64,000 nt of DNA from Solobacterium sp. GTDB lineage: Bacteria > Bacillota_I > Bacilli_A > Erysipelotrichales > Erysipelotrichaceae. A program made the position numbers and the translations under genes. This document shows, piece by piece, positions 15,809-22,802 of the stretch (position 1 is the stretch's first letter; each line of letters opens with the position of its first letter). The DNA is taken from NCBI GenBank assembly GCA_024696355.1, contig JAILGV010000132.1, forward strand, positions 1-64,000. Reading direction: 5' to 3'. Below the pieces are notes generated by a model. It saw nothing but the letters and a program-made list of their open reading frames with translations, was not told the origin of the DNA and ran no database searches.

Positions 15809-16614
15809 TAAAGATTCTCCCTGAAGAATTTTATTGTCTGATCAGTCAGTTCCTGTGAAAACTCCGGTCTTTCATCCCATGCACCGAATCCGTGATCAGC
15901 GTCGTCAACGAGCACAAGTTCCTTTTTCTTTGCATTTTCAAGCAGCTTCTCAATCTGGAATGCTGTATCCAGGGGGACAGTTTTGTCATTGGTGCCGTGC
16001 ACAATGACAGCACAGCCCTGATACTTTGCCAGTCCCTCCGTCGGCGACATAGACTCCATATTATCCAGCAGCATGCTGTTCATTTTCACCCAGGTGTCAT
16101 CAAAGATATTGTGGAAGCTAATAAATCCGTTTTCTTCGGCTTCCTTCCTCATATCTTCAAGAGGCACACCGAGGAATCTTTCCTGGTTGTTGAACCCTTC
16201 ATAGCAGGCACCTGCCCAGATCCCGATGCATTTTACTTCCGGATGCTCATTAATATACAGGCACGTCAGTCTGCCGCCCATGCTGTAGCCGATCATGCCG
16301 ATTCTGTCATTAATCTGAAAGTGAGTCTTCATATATTCAACACAGCTGTCTATATCATCGAGACAGTTTTCCAGCGTATATGAGAAAAAATCTTCCTCCG
16401 ATACATCACATCCCGGGAATCCCATCATAATACTGCTGAAGCCGTTCTGACTTAATGCCTCGGCAACTTTCAGGAACCTGCCGTCTTCCGTCCGGTTGGC
16501 TTTGAAACCGTGCGCAAAAATAATCAGTCCGCACGGATTCATGCAGCAGTCGACAACCGTAACAGGTATTTCCGTATTTCTTTTGGAGCGAATTGTAATT
16601 TCCTTTGCTAACAT
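15808..16614 (-). CDS. Alpha/beta hydrolase (dienelactone hydrolase/esterase-like)
   Basis: A 268 aa alpha/beta hydrolase. The oxyanion strand FAHGFKAN is near residue 33, the nucleophile elbow GYSMGG is near 109, the acid lies in HGTNDKTVP (about 213) and the catalytic His in DADHGFG (about 240), so the triad is complete. It resembles serine aminopeptidase S33 or YitV/YqkD-like esterases; the substrate is not known. It is the first gene of the nucleoside operon. I take the ATG at 16614 with AAGGA six bases before it instead of the TTG two codons upstream. A deacylating step on an acylated nucleoside or ADP-ribose ester is speculation. Confidence 0.85.
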   Translation of the reverse strand: MLAKEITIRSKRNTEIPVTVVDCCMNPCGLIIFAHGFKANRTEDGRFLKVAEALSQNGFSSIMMGFPGCDVSEEDFFSYTLENCLDDIDSCVEYMKTHFQINDRIGMIGYSMGGRLTCLYINEHPEVKCIGIWAGACYEGFNNQERFLGVPLEDMRKEAEENGFISFHNIFDDTWVKMNSMLLDNMESMSPTEGLAKYQGCAVIVHGTNDKTVPLDTAFQIEKLLENAKKKELVLVDDADHGFGAWDERPEFSQELTDQTIKFFRENL

Positions 16615-16638
16615 TGACAATCCTTCTTTCTGAAACTA

Positions 16639-16644
16639 ATTATA
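16639..16644 (-). promoter_or_regulatory. -10 box of the nucleoside-uptake operon
   Basis: A perfect TATAAT on the minus strand about 25 bases before the alpha/beta hydrolase start. No convincing -35 box. It lies back to back with the add promoter in a 75-base divergent region. Confidence 0.55.
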
Positions 16645-16652
16645 AGTGATTT

Positions 16653-16661
16653 TGTGATAAT
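16653..16661 (+). promoter_or_regulatory. Extended -10 promoter of add
   Basis: TGTGATAAT fits the extended TGNTATAAT pattern with one change and leads to a 5' leader of roughly 28 bases with AAGGAGG. It overlaps the upstream side of the divergent operon promoter, so one regulator could control both. Confidence 0.45.
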
Positions 16662-16695
16662 CTAAATATACATAAAATTCAAGGAGGCAGAATTT

Positions 16696-17721
16696 GTGAC
16701 TAATTATCATTTCCCGAAAATTGACCTTCACCTTCATCTTGACGGCTCTTTCCGCACTGAAACGCTGTACCGCCTTGCCCGGGAAAGAGGAATCACCCTT
16801 CCCGGCGGAACGCTGGAGGGATACAGAAAATTTCTGTATGACTGCTCCGGCGCCGAAAGTGTAAATGAATATCTTAAGATGTTTGACGGACCCACACAGG
16901 TTCTTCAGGATGCAGATTCTCTTTCCGTGATCACCGAGGAACTGATCTGCGATCTTGCAGGATACGGTGTCAGATATGCCGAAATCCGCTTTGCACCCCA
17001 GCTTCATACTGCCGGACAGCTCAGCCAGTCCGACGCTGTGGAGGCTGTTCTGAAAGGACGCGCATCAGGACTGAAAAAGAATCCCGGCATTCATGTGAAC
17101 CTGATTACCTGCATGATGTGCGTCGGACCCGAAACTGCAAACTGGGACGCAAATATGGAAACTGTTGAAGTCTGCCGCAGATATTTCAGCGATGACGGCG
17201 TTGTTGCGCTTGATCTTGCCGGAGCCGAGGGAATTGTCCCGCTTGCCAATTTTGCGCCGCTGTTTGAAAAAGCACGCGAATACGGGCTGAATCTGACATG
17301 TCATGCCGGCGATTCGCAGGACTGGCGTACCGTACGCGATGCCATCGGTTTCGGAGTCTCACGCATCGGGCACGGTCATCATATATACGAAAATCCCGAA
17401 CTTGTCAGAAAGGCTGCAGAAAAAGGAATATTCCTGGAAATATGCCCTACCAGCAACGTCCAGTGCCGGACCAGGGAAAGCTATGCCATGCATCCCGCCA
17501 AAAATCTTCTGCAGATGGGCATTCCGGTAACCATCAATACCGACAATATGGCAATGGCAAGGGTAACGCTTGACGATGAATATGATCACTGCCTGAACGA
17601 GATGGGATTCACAATGAATGATCTGATCTGCATGAATATCAATTCAGCCAATGCCGCATTTATGAAGGATGACTTAAGAAAGCAGATTATCGCTGAACTT
17701 CAGTCATATCTTAAAGACTGA
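16696..17721 (+). CDS. add: Adenosine deaminase
   Basis: A 341 aa zinc-dependent deaminase converting adenosine to inosine. The metal ligands DLHLHLDGS (His12, His14), the catalytic region with TCHAGDS (about residue 200), GVSRIGHGHH (about 217-226) and INTDNMAM (about 280, metal-binding Asp) are in place. TCHAGDS replaces the more usual THAGE, so a close relative such as adenine deaminase-like activity cannot be excluded, though length and order fit Add. The start is GTG, eight bases after AAGGAGG. It is divergent from the nucleoside import operon, and inosine is a classic substrate for the nucleoside hydrolase there. Confidence 0.9.
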   Translation: MTNYHFPKIDLHLHLDGSFRTETLYRLARERGITLPGGTLEGYRKFLYDCSGAESVNEYLKMFDGPTQVLQDADSLSVITEELICDLAGYGVRYAEIRFAPQLHTAGQLSQSDAVEAVLKGRASGLKKNPGIHVNLITCMMCVGPETANWDANMETVEVCRRYFSDDGVVALDLAGAEGIVPLANFAPLFEKAREYGLNLTCHAGDSQDWRTVRDAIGFGVSRIGHGHHIYENPELVRKAAEKGIFLEICPTSNVQCRTRESYAMHPAKNLLQMGIPVTINTDNMAMARVTLDDEYDHCLNEMGFTMNDLICMNINSANAAFMKDDLRKQIIAELQSYLKD

Positions 17722-17740
17722 AAACCGAGCGATAAAAAAG

Positions 17741-17770
17741 AAATACCGGAGACTATTCTCCGGTATTTTC
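17741..17770. terminator. Bidirectional terminator of add and rbfA
   Basis: A 12 bp stem (17741-17752 with 17757-17768, loop CTAT) with A/T runs on both sides. It overlaps the rbfA stop codon and serves the convergent add and rbfA transcripts. Confidence 0.9.
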
Positions 17771-18139
17771 ATCGTCTTTATTCTCCTCAGTGCCTTCGGA
17801 AGCGTGAATCTGTTCAATAATATCGTCAATATGGCGGCCGTATTCATATGCCTTGTCCATTTTGAAGATCAGATCCGGACAGCGCCTGACATCCAGACGC
17901 TGCGCGAGCTGGGACCTGATAAATCCCTTTCCCTTTTCCAGTGCCTTCAGCCCTGCAGTATGGGATCCTTTTCCCATAAACGTTACATAAATCGTTGCAT
18001 AGCTGTGGTCATTGGAAACACGTACATCCGTTATTGTAGCGAGTGATACGTTCGGATCCTTCATATCAAACTGGATGATTTCCGTTACGTTCTTGCGGAT
18101 AATTCCCTCGAGACGCTTCTGTTTAATGCTGGATCCCAT
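17753..18139 (-). CDS. rbfA: Ribosome-binding factor A
   Basis: A 128 aa type-II KH protein needed for maturation of the 30S subunit and processing of the 5' end of 16S rRNA. The family start (KRLEGIIRKNVTEII) and the KH core with the conserved VSNDHSYATIYVTF strand and RRCPDLIFKMD segment are clear. AGGAGG lies eight bases before the ATG, inside the end of infB. It is the last gene of rimP-nusA-ylxR-infB-rbfA. truB, often next, is absent here. Confidence 0.95.
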   Translation of the reverse strand: MGSSIKQKRLEGIIRKNVTEIIQFDMKDPNVSLATITDVRVSNDHSYATIYVTFMGKGSHTAGLKALEKGKGFIRSQLAQRLDVRRCPDLIFKMDKAYEYGRHIDDIIEQIHASEGTEENKDDENTGE

Positions 18140-18142
18140 AGA

Positions 18143-20011
18143 TCAGACCTCCTGCCTGACTTCCTGTTCCTGGAATGCCTCAAGCCTGTCTCCGATCTTG
18201 ATGTCATTGTAGTTTTCAATCGTAATGCCGCACTCATATCCCTGCGAGACTTCCTTGACATCATCCTTGAATCTTCTCAGTGACCCAAGCTTGCCTTCAT
18301 ATACAACAATACCGTCACGGATCAGCCTGATGCCGCAGTGCGCGATCAGCTTGCCTGATGTCACCATGCATCCGCCGATTGTTCCGATTCTGGAAACTTT
18401 ATATGTTTCACGGATTTCTGCTTCACCGACAATCACTTCGGTATATACCGGCGCAAGCATGCCCTTCATGGCATTTTCCATTTCCTCGGTTGCTTTGTAA
18501 ATGATATTGTGCAGGCGGATTGATACACCGTTTTCTTCGGCTTTCTTTCTGATGTTTGCATCAGGTCTGACATTGAAACCGATGATCATGGCCTTGGATG
18601 CATTTGCAAGCATAATATCGTTGTCATTGATTGCACCGGCAGTGCTGTGAATGACATTGATCTTGACGCCTTTGACATCAAGTTTCTCCAGTGATGACTT
18701 CACTGCTTCGGCAGAACCCTGCACGTCAGCCTTGATGATAATAGGAATTTCCTGAATCTCACCGGCTTCAATTTCCTTGGAGAGATCCTCCAGGGAAACA
18801 GCAGCTGTTTTTCTTCTGGAAGCTTCGATTTTTCTTCTGTTTCTGCGGTCGGCAACGGCACGCGCTTCCTTTTCGCTGTCAAATGCCTTGAACACGTCGC
18901 CTGCTTCAGGGACATCATTCAGACCGATAATTTCACACGGTCTGGCAGGTCCTGCCTTTTTCAGTTCCCTGCCGTCTTCATCGGTCATCTTTCTGACCTT
19001 GCCGAAACAGGTTCCCACAACAACGGGATCTCCCTGCTTCAGTGTGCCGTTCTGAATCAGAAGCGTCGCAACAGGACCTCTGCCCTTGTCAAGCTTTGCT
19101 TCAATTACGGTACCTGTAGCCAGGCGGTTGGGATTTGCCTTTAATTCCTTTACGTCTGCGACTGTTACGATCGTTTCAAGAAGGTCTTCGACGCCTGTGC
19201 CCTTCTTTGCGGAAATCGGAACAAAGATCGTGTCTCCGCCCCATTCCTCAGGCATAATTCCGAGTTCGCTCATTTCATTCATGACACGGTCCGGATTTGC
19301 GTCGGGTCTGTCCATTTTGTTTACCGCTACGATCATCGGAACGTTGGCGGCTTTGGCGTGGTCAACCGCCTCCCTTGTCTGCGGCATGACACCGTCATCT
19401 GCAGCTACTACGATAACTGCAATATCGGTAACCGAAGCACCTCTGGCACGCATAGCCGTGAAAGCTTCATGTCCCGGTGTATCAAGGAAGGAAATCTTGC
19501 GGCCCTTGATTGATACCTGATATGCACCGATGGCCTGGGTAATGCCGCCTGCTTCGCCGGCAGCGACCTTGGTTCTTCTGATTGTATCAAGCAGCGTTGT
19601 TTTGCCGTGGTCAACATGTCCCATGATAGTGACGATCGGCGGACGCTCCACCAGCTGTGAAGGATCATCAGCCACATCGTCTTCCAGGGAATCTTCATCT
19701 TTCGGCTTTACCTTTTTCGGTTCAATATCATACTCAAGACACACTGTCTCAACTAAATCATCATCGAGCTCGCTGTTAATCGTAACAGCTTTGCCCTGCA
19801 TGAAGAGTACCTTGATAATATCACTGGAATTTCTTCCGCATTTTTTGGCAAGCTGGCCTACGGTAATTCCGTCACTGTATTCAATTTCATGAATATCAGG
19901 CGTCTTTTTGAAAGACGGAGTAAACTGCTGCCTGTTGTTATTGAAATTCTTCCGGCCGGAACTGCGCGGCTTCTTTCCGGAACCCGGTTTATTGTTATTC
20001 TTTTTCTGCAT
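18143..20011 (-). CDS. infB: Translation initiation factor IF-2
   Basis: A 622 aa IF-2 in its short bacterial form, with a brief basic N-terminus (about 1-45), one IF2N helix module ([17 protein letters not shown]), the GTPase domain with GHVDHGKT (about residue 132), DTPGHEAF and NKMDRP, then beta-barrel domains II and IV that hold initiator tRNA. IF-2 delivers fMet-tRNA to the 30S subunit and promotes subunit joining. AAAGGAGG lies seven bases before the ATG. The gene order keeps the usual nusA-infB operon, but no ylxQ (L7Ae-like) gene is present in the 85 bases before it. Confidence 0.97.
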   Translation of the reverse strand: MQKKNNNKPGSGKKPRSSGRKNFNNNRQQFTPSFKKTPDIHEIEYSDGITVGQLAKKCGRNSSDIIKVLFMQGKAVTINSELDDDLVETVCLEYDIEPKKVKPKDEDSLEDDVADDPSQLVERPPIVTIMGHVDHGKTTLLDTIRRTKVAAGEAGGITQAIGAYQVSIKGRKISFLDTPGHEAFTAMRARGASVTDIAVIVVAADDGVMPQTREAVDHAKAANVPMIVAVNKMDRPDANPDRVMNEMSELGIMPEEWGGDTIFVPISAKKGTGVEDLLETIVTVADVKELKANPNRLATGTVIEAKLDKGRGPVATLLIQNGTLKQGDPVVVGTCFGKVRKMTDEDGRELKKAGPARPCEIIGLNDVPEAGDVFKAFDSEKEARAVADRRNRRKIEASRRKTAAVSLEDLSKEIEAGEIQEIPIIIKADVQGSAEAVKSSLEKLDVKGVKINVIHSTAGAINDNDIMLANASKAMIIGFNVRPDANIRKKAEENGVSIRLHNIIYKATEEMENAMKGMLAPVYTEVIVGEAEIRETYKVSRIGTIGGCMVTSGKLIAHCGIRLIRDGIVVYEGKLGSLRRFKDDVKEVSQGYECGITIENYNDIKIGDRLEAFQEQEVRQEV

Positions 20012-20095
20012 TCATTGACCTCCTTTACTTGCAGGAGAACTTCTCTCCTTTGCAGACTGTTTTTTAAGACATCGCCTCTTTTCTTTATTATTCGA

Positions 20096-20353
20096 TCATG
20101 AAAGAATCTGATTCAGTTCATCCCAGAATTCATCGGGGATTTTTACTTCAAGCGCTCTGGACAGAGCACCGGTTTTTCTGGCTCTGGCAGCCGCTTCCGG
20201 ATCTTTCTTCAGATAAGCACCTCTGCCGTTTGCTCTGCCGGTGAGATCAGCTTTTACCTCTCCCTCCGGTGTGCGCACGATCCGCAGAAGTTCCTTTTTC
20301 GGAAGCTGTTCGCCGGTAGCGACACATTTTCTCATCGGGATCTTTTTCGGCAT
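20096..20353 (-). CDS. rnpM: YlxR/RnpM family RNA-binding protein
   Basis: An 85 aa protein of the YlxR family, with the diagnostic MRKCVATGEQLPKKELLRIVR start (Cys and Gly conserved) and GRANGRGAYLKKD basic block. Its homologue in Bacillus subtilis (RnpM) binds and modulates the RNase P RNA. It begins seven bases after the nusA stop within the nusA-infB operon, its usual place. Confidence 0.93.
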   Translation of the reverse strand: MPKKIPMRKCVATGEQLPKKELLRIVRTPEGEVKADLTGRANGRGAYLKKDPEAAARARKTGALSRALEVKIPDEFWDELNQILS

Positions 20354-20359
20354 GGATGA

Positions 20360-22216
20360 TCAGTCCTCGTCGTAGTAATCTTCATATTCATCATAGTCGA
20401 TATCGTACTGGGCTTCTTCCTCTTCCCCCTGCTGTCTTTCGCTTTCCTCGAGTTCCCCCTCAGTATATACAGGCTTGATATCAACACTGATGTTCTTGGC
20501 AAGCTGCTGTTCCAGAACCTTGTTTCTGACCTTGAAGGTGTCTTCATCCTTCTTTTTCTTCTTTCTGGAAGGTGTCTGCTGTTTCGGCTTTGATGTATCC
20601 GCAAGCTTTTCGAATACGGAAACATATGTGTTCTGGCTTGCGATTTCCTCGAGGTCAACCTTCTTTCTTGCCGGTTTGGGCTGTTCCGTCTTAACCGGTG
20701 CAGGTTCTTCCTCCTGCTGTACTTCCTCAGGCTCCTCGTCAGGTTCTTCAGCCGGTTCTTCTTCAGGTTCTTCAGCCGGTTCTTCTTCAGGTTCTTCGGG
20801 CATCTCTGCTTCAGGTTCCTCAGCGATTTCAGCAGCTGCTTCAATCTCTTCTTCCGGAGCTTCCTCAGCTGCTGCAGCTGCAGGTTCCTCCTTCTCCTGT
20901 TCAGGTTCGTTGGCAATATCAAAGCGGATCTTGTCGGACATAATCTCCTGCATTTCTTCAGGAATCACATCCTCTGAAGCAATAGCGGCAGCGACAGCTT
21001 CGCTTGCTCTTCTGCGGGCTTCAAGCAGTCCGCTGGCAGCTTTTCTGTTCTCTTCCTCTTCGCGTGCCTTTGCTTCAAGACGCTCAGCTTCTCTTCTTTC
21101 ACGCTCAGCCTTCTGGATCGCTCTTCTTTCCTCGGCTTCCCTGACAAGCGCATCATAATCCTTGCCCATTTCAGCAAGTTCGCTCTTTGTTTTGATGTCA
21201 ATCTTTCTGTTTGTCAGCTTGACGGCCAGACGGGCATTCTTGCCGCGTTTTCCGATTGCAAGAGAAAGCTGGTCCTCATCGACAATCACAAACAGACTCT
21301 TGTCGTCGTCGCCGGGAAGCACTGCGTCCACTTCCGCGGGAGCGAATGCATTCTTCACAAGCATCGTAATATCATCATTCCACTGGAAAATATCAATCTT
21401 TTCCCCGTGGAGCTCTTCAATAATTTCCTGAACACGTCCGCCGCGCTGACCGATGCAGGCACCGATCGGATCAACTTCCGGATTGTAGCTGACAACCGCC
21501 ATCTTGGTACGTTCGCCGGCTTCACGGGCAATTGCCTTGATTTCAACAACACCGTTGGAAATCTCCGGAACTTCCTTTTCAAACAGACGCTTTACAAGCA
21601 TCGGATCGGCACGGGAAACGAGTACCTGTGATCCTTTGGTATCCTTGTTGACTTCTGTAATGACAACGCGGATTCTCTGTCCCTCGGTAAGTCTTTCACC
21701 CGGAATCTGCGCGGACTTGGGCATCAGCGCAGTGGTTTTGCCGAGATTGATCAGAGCAAACTTGTCCTTGACCGACTCAACAACACCGATCACCATTTCA
21801 TACAGCTGATCGATATACGCATCATATACAGCCACTTTTTCAGCTTCTCTGATTTTCTGCCTCATTACATTGCGGGCCAGTGTGGCAGCCGCTCTGGACA
21901 TGGTGGTGATTTCAACCTGTCTTCTGACAACGTCGTTCAGGCATGCATCTCTCTTCCACTTTCTGGCTTCTTCCAGGTCCATTTCAAGCTCGTCGTCCTC
22001 AACGTTTTCGACAACGTTGTAAAGCTGATAGATATCAATCGTCTGTTTCTTCTCATTGATCTCTGCCTCAACATTGATATCGGAAAGTTCTGCATCCTTT
22101 TTATACGCTTTGGCCATTGCTTCCTTGAGGGCTTCAATTACTACTTCCTCGGGAATTCTGCGCTCGTCTTCAATGGCGTTCAGCGCTTTAATCATCTCTT
22201 TGTACTTCAGCTCCAT
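20360..22216 (-). CDS. nusA: Transcription factor NusA with long acidic C-terminal extension
   Basis: The first 350 or so residues are standard NusA: an RNA-polymerase-binding N-terminal domain, an S1 domain (VVESVKDKFALINLGKTTA, about 140-210) and two KH domains (DPIGACIGQRGGRVQEI and LSLAIGKRGKNARLAVKL). It controls pausing, termination and antitermination. The protein is 618 aa, some 230 more than usual for Bacillota: a basic/acidic helical stretch (about 350-415) leads to a Glu/Pro/Ala-rich tail (about 430-530) built partly of EEPAEEPE repeats, then a Lys-rich patch and an acidic end. AAAGGAG is about 15 bases before the ATG. The tail is absent from classical NusA and its role is unknown. 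Confidence 0.95.
   Translation of the reverse strand: MELKYKEMIKALNAIEDERRIPEEVVIEALKEAMAKAYKKDAELSDINVEAEINEKKQTIDIYQLYNVVENVEDDELEMDLEEARKWKRDACLNDVVRRQVEITTMSRAAATLARNVMRQKIREAEKVAVYDAYIDQLYEMVIGVVESVKDKFALINLGKTTALMPKSAQIPGERLTEGQRIRVVITEVNKDTKGSQVLVSRADPMLVKRLFEKEVPEISNGVVEIKAIAREAGERTKMAVVSYNPEVDPIGACIGQRGGRVQEIIEELHGEKIDIFQWNDDITMLVKNAFAPAEVDAVLPGDDDKSLFVIVDEDQLSLAIGKRGKNARLAVKLTNRKIDIKTKSELAEMGKDYDALVREAEERRAIQKAERERREAERLEAKAREEEENRKAASGLLEARRRASEAVAAAIASEDVIPEEMQEIMSDKIRFDIANEPEQEKEEPAAAAAEEAPEEEIEAAAEIAEEPEAEMPEEPEEEPAEEPEEEPAEEPDEEPEEVQQEEEPAPVKTEQPKPARKKVDLEEIASQNTYVSVFEKLADTSKPKQQTPSRKKKKKDEDTFKVRNKVLEQQLAKNISVDIKPVYTEGELEESERQQGEEEEAQYDIDYDEYEDYYDED
20741..20798 (-). repeat. 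24-base tandem repeat in the nusA tail
   Basis: Two exact 24-base copies (20741-20764 and 20765-20788) and part of a third code for the eight-residue EEPAEEPE repeat of the NusA tail. Repeats of this kind can change in copy number by slippage. Confidence 0.85.
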
Positions 22217-22236
22217 GATAATTACTATTTTCTCCT

Positions 22237-22701
22237 TTAAAATTTCACTGCGAGTCTGGCAAATGTTATTTCATCACTGCTGATCTCAGCAGTTCTTACA
22301 GCTGCTTTGTCACGGTATTCAATTCTGATGATACCGTCTTCAAATGATAATACCGTTCCTGTGATCTCCTGCATCTTCCGGTAAGGATGTGCGAGTCTGA
22401 CCAGAACATATGGCTGATCCATCTTCTTCAGTTCATTGATATCCCTGATCTCGCGCTCCGCTCCCGGCGAACATACGTCAAGTACATATGCGTCTCTGAT
22501 CACATCAGATTCATCCAGCGCCTCCGACAGTTTTTCACTTACCGAAGCACATGTGTCGAGATCCATCGATCCGTCTTCCTTCATGATGGATACTTCCAGT
22601 GTTTTTTCCTTTCCGCCTGTCCATCTGATTTCGTACAGCAGTACGCCGCACTCATCCAGCACAGTCTGAATCAGTTCTTTCAAACGTCCGGTATTTTCCA
22701 T
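22237..22701 (-). CDS. rimP: Ribosome maturation factor RimP
   Basis: A 154 aa RimP with the N-terminal domain (LLYEIRWTGGKEKTLEVSI; the acidic DVCSPGAERE segment, equivalent to the usual VSSPGLDRPL) and a C-terminal SH3-like domain (VLVRLAHPYRKMQEITGTVLSFED). It assists assembly of the 30S subunit. A longer frame runs to 22848, but the ATG at 22701 has TGGAGG five bases before it and gives the normal RimP length. It opens the nusA-infB operon, its usual place. Confidence 0.93.
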   Translation of the reverse strand: MENTGRLKELIQTVLDECGVLLYEIRWTGGKEKTLEVSIMKEDGSMDLDTCASVSEKLSEALDESDVIRDAYVLDVCSPGAEREIRDINELKKMDQPYVLVRLAHPYRKMQEITGTVLSFEDGIIRIEYRDKAAVRTAEISSDEITFARLAVKF

Positions 22702-22721
22702 AATCCTCCAAAACAAGATAT

Positions 22722-22744
22722 AAGGAGTGCTTTCCGCACTCCTT
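22722..22744 (-). terminator. Hairpin between polC and rimP
   Basis: A 9 bp stem with loop GGAAA on the minus strand, followed by AUAUCUUGUUUU. It ends polC transcripts imperfectly, or lies in the 5' leader of rimP mRNA if the promoter just upstream of it is used. Confidence 0.6.
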
Positions 22745-22755
22745 GTTTCGGTAAT

Positions 22756-22784
22756 AATATAGCAACTAAATATTGCACATGCAA
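22756..22784 (-). promoter_or_regulatory. Promoter of the rimP-nusA-infB operon
   Basis: TTGCAT (-35, 22784-22779) and TATATT (-10, 22761-22756) are separated by 17 bases on the minus strand. Transcription would begin near 22749, so the hairpin at 22722-22744 would be at the very 5' end of the mRNA. Confidence 0.6.
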
Positions 22785-22802
22785 GTGAATTTTGAAAATT
22801 TT

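Noticed and set aside
20741-20798. Tandem repeats as a CRISPR array
   Set aside because: The copies are directly adjacent without spacers, in frame inside nusA and coding for a peptide repeat.
20332-20922. A 196-residue Arg/Lys/Leu-rich frame on the minus strand overlapping the end of nusA
   Set aside because: It is a frame-shifted reading of the repetitive Glu/Pro-coding tail of nusA; its composition follows from the repeats and it has no ribosome binding site of its own.
20475-21158. A 227-residue Ser-rich frame on the plus strand opposite the nusA tail
   Set aside because: Complement of the GAA/GAG-rich nusA tail; low complexity, no start signals and no homology pattern.
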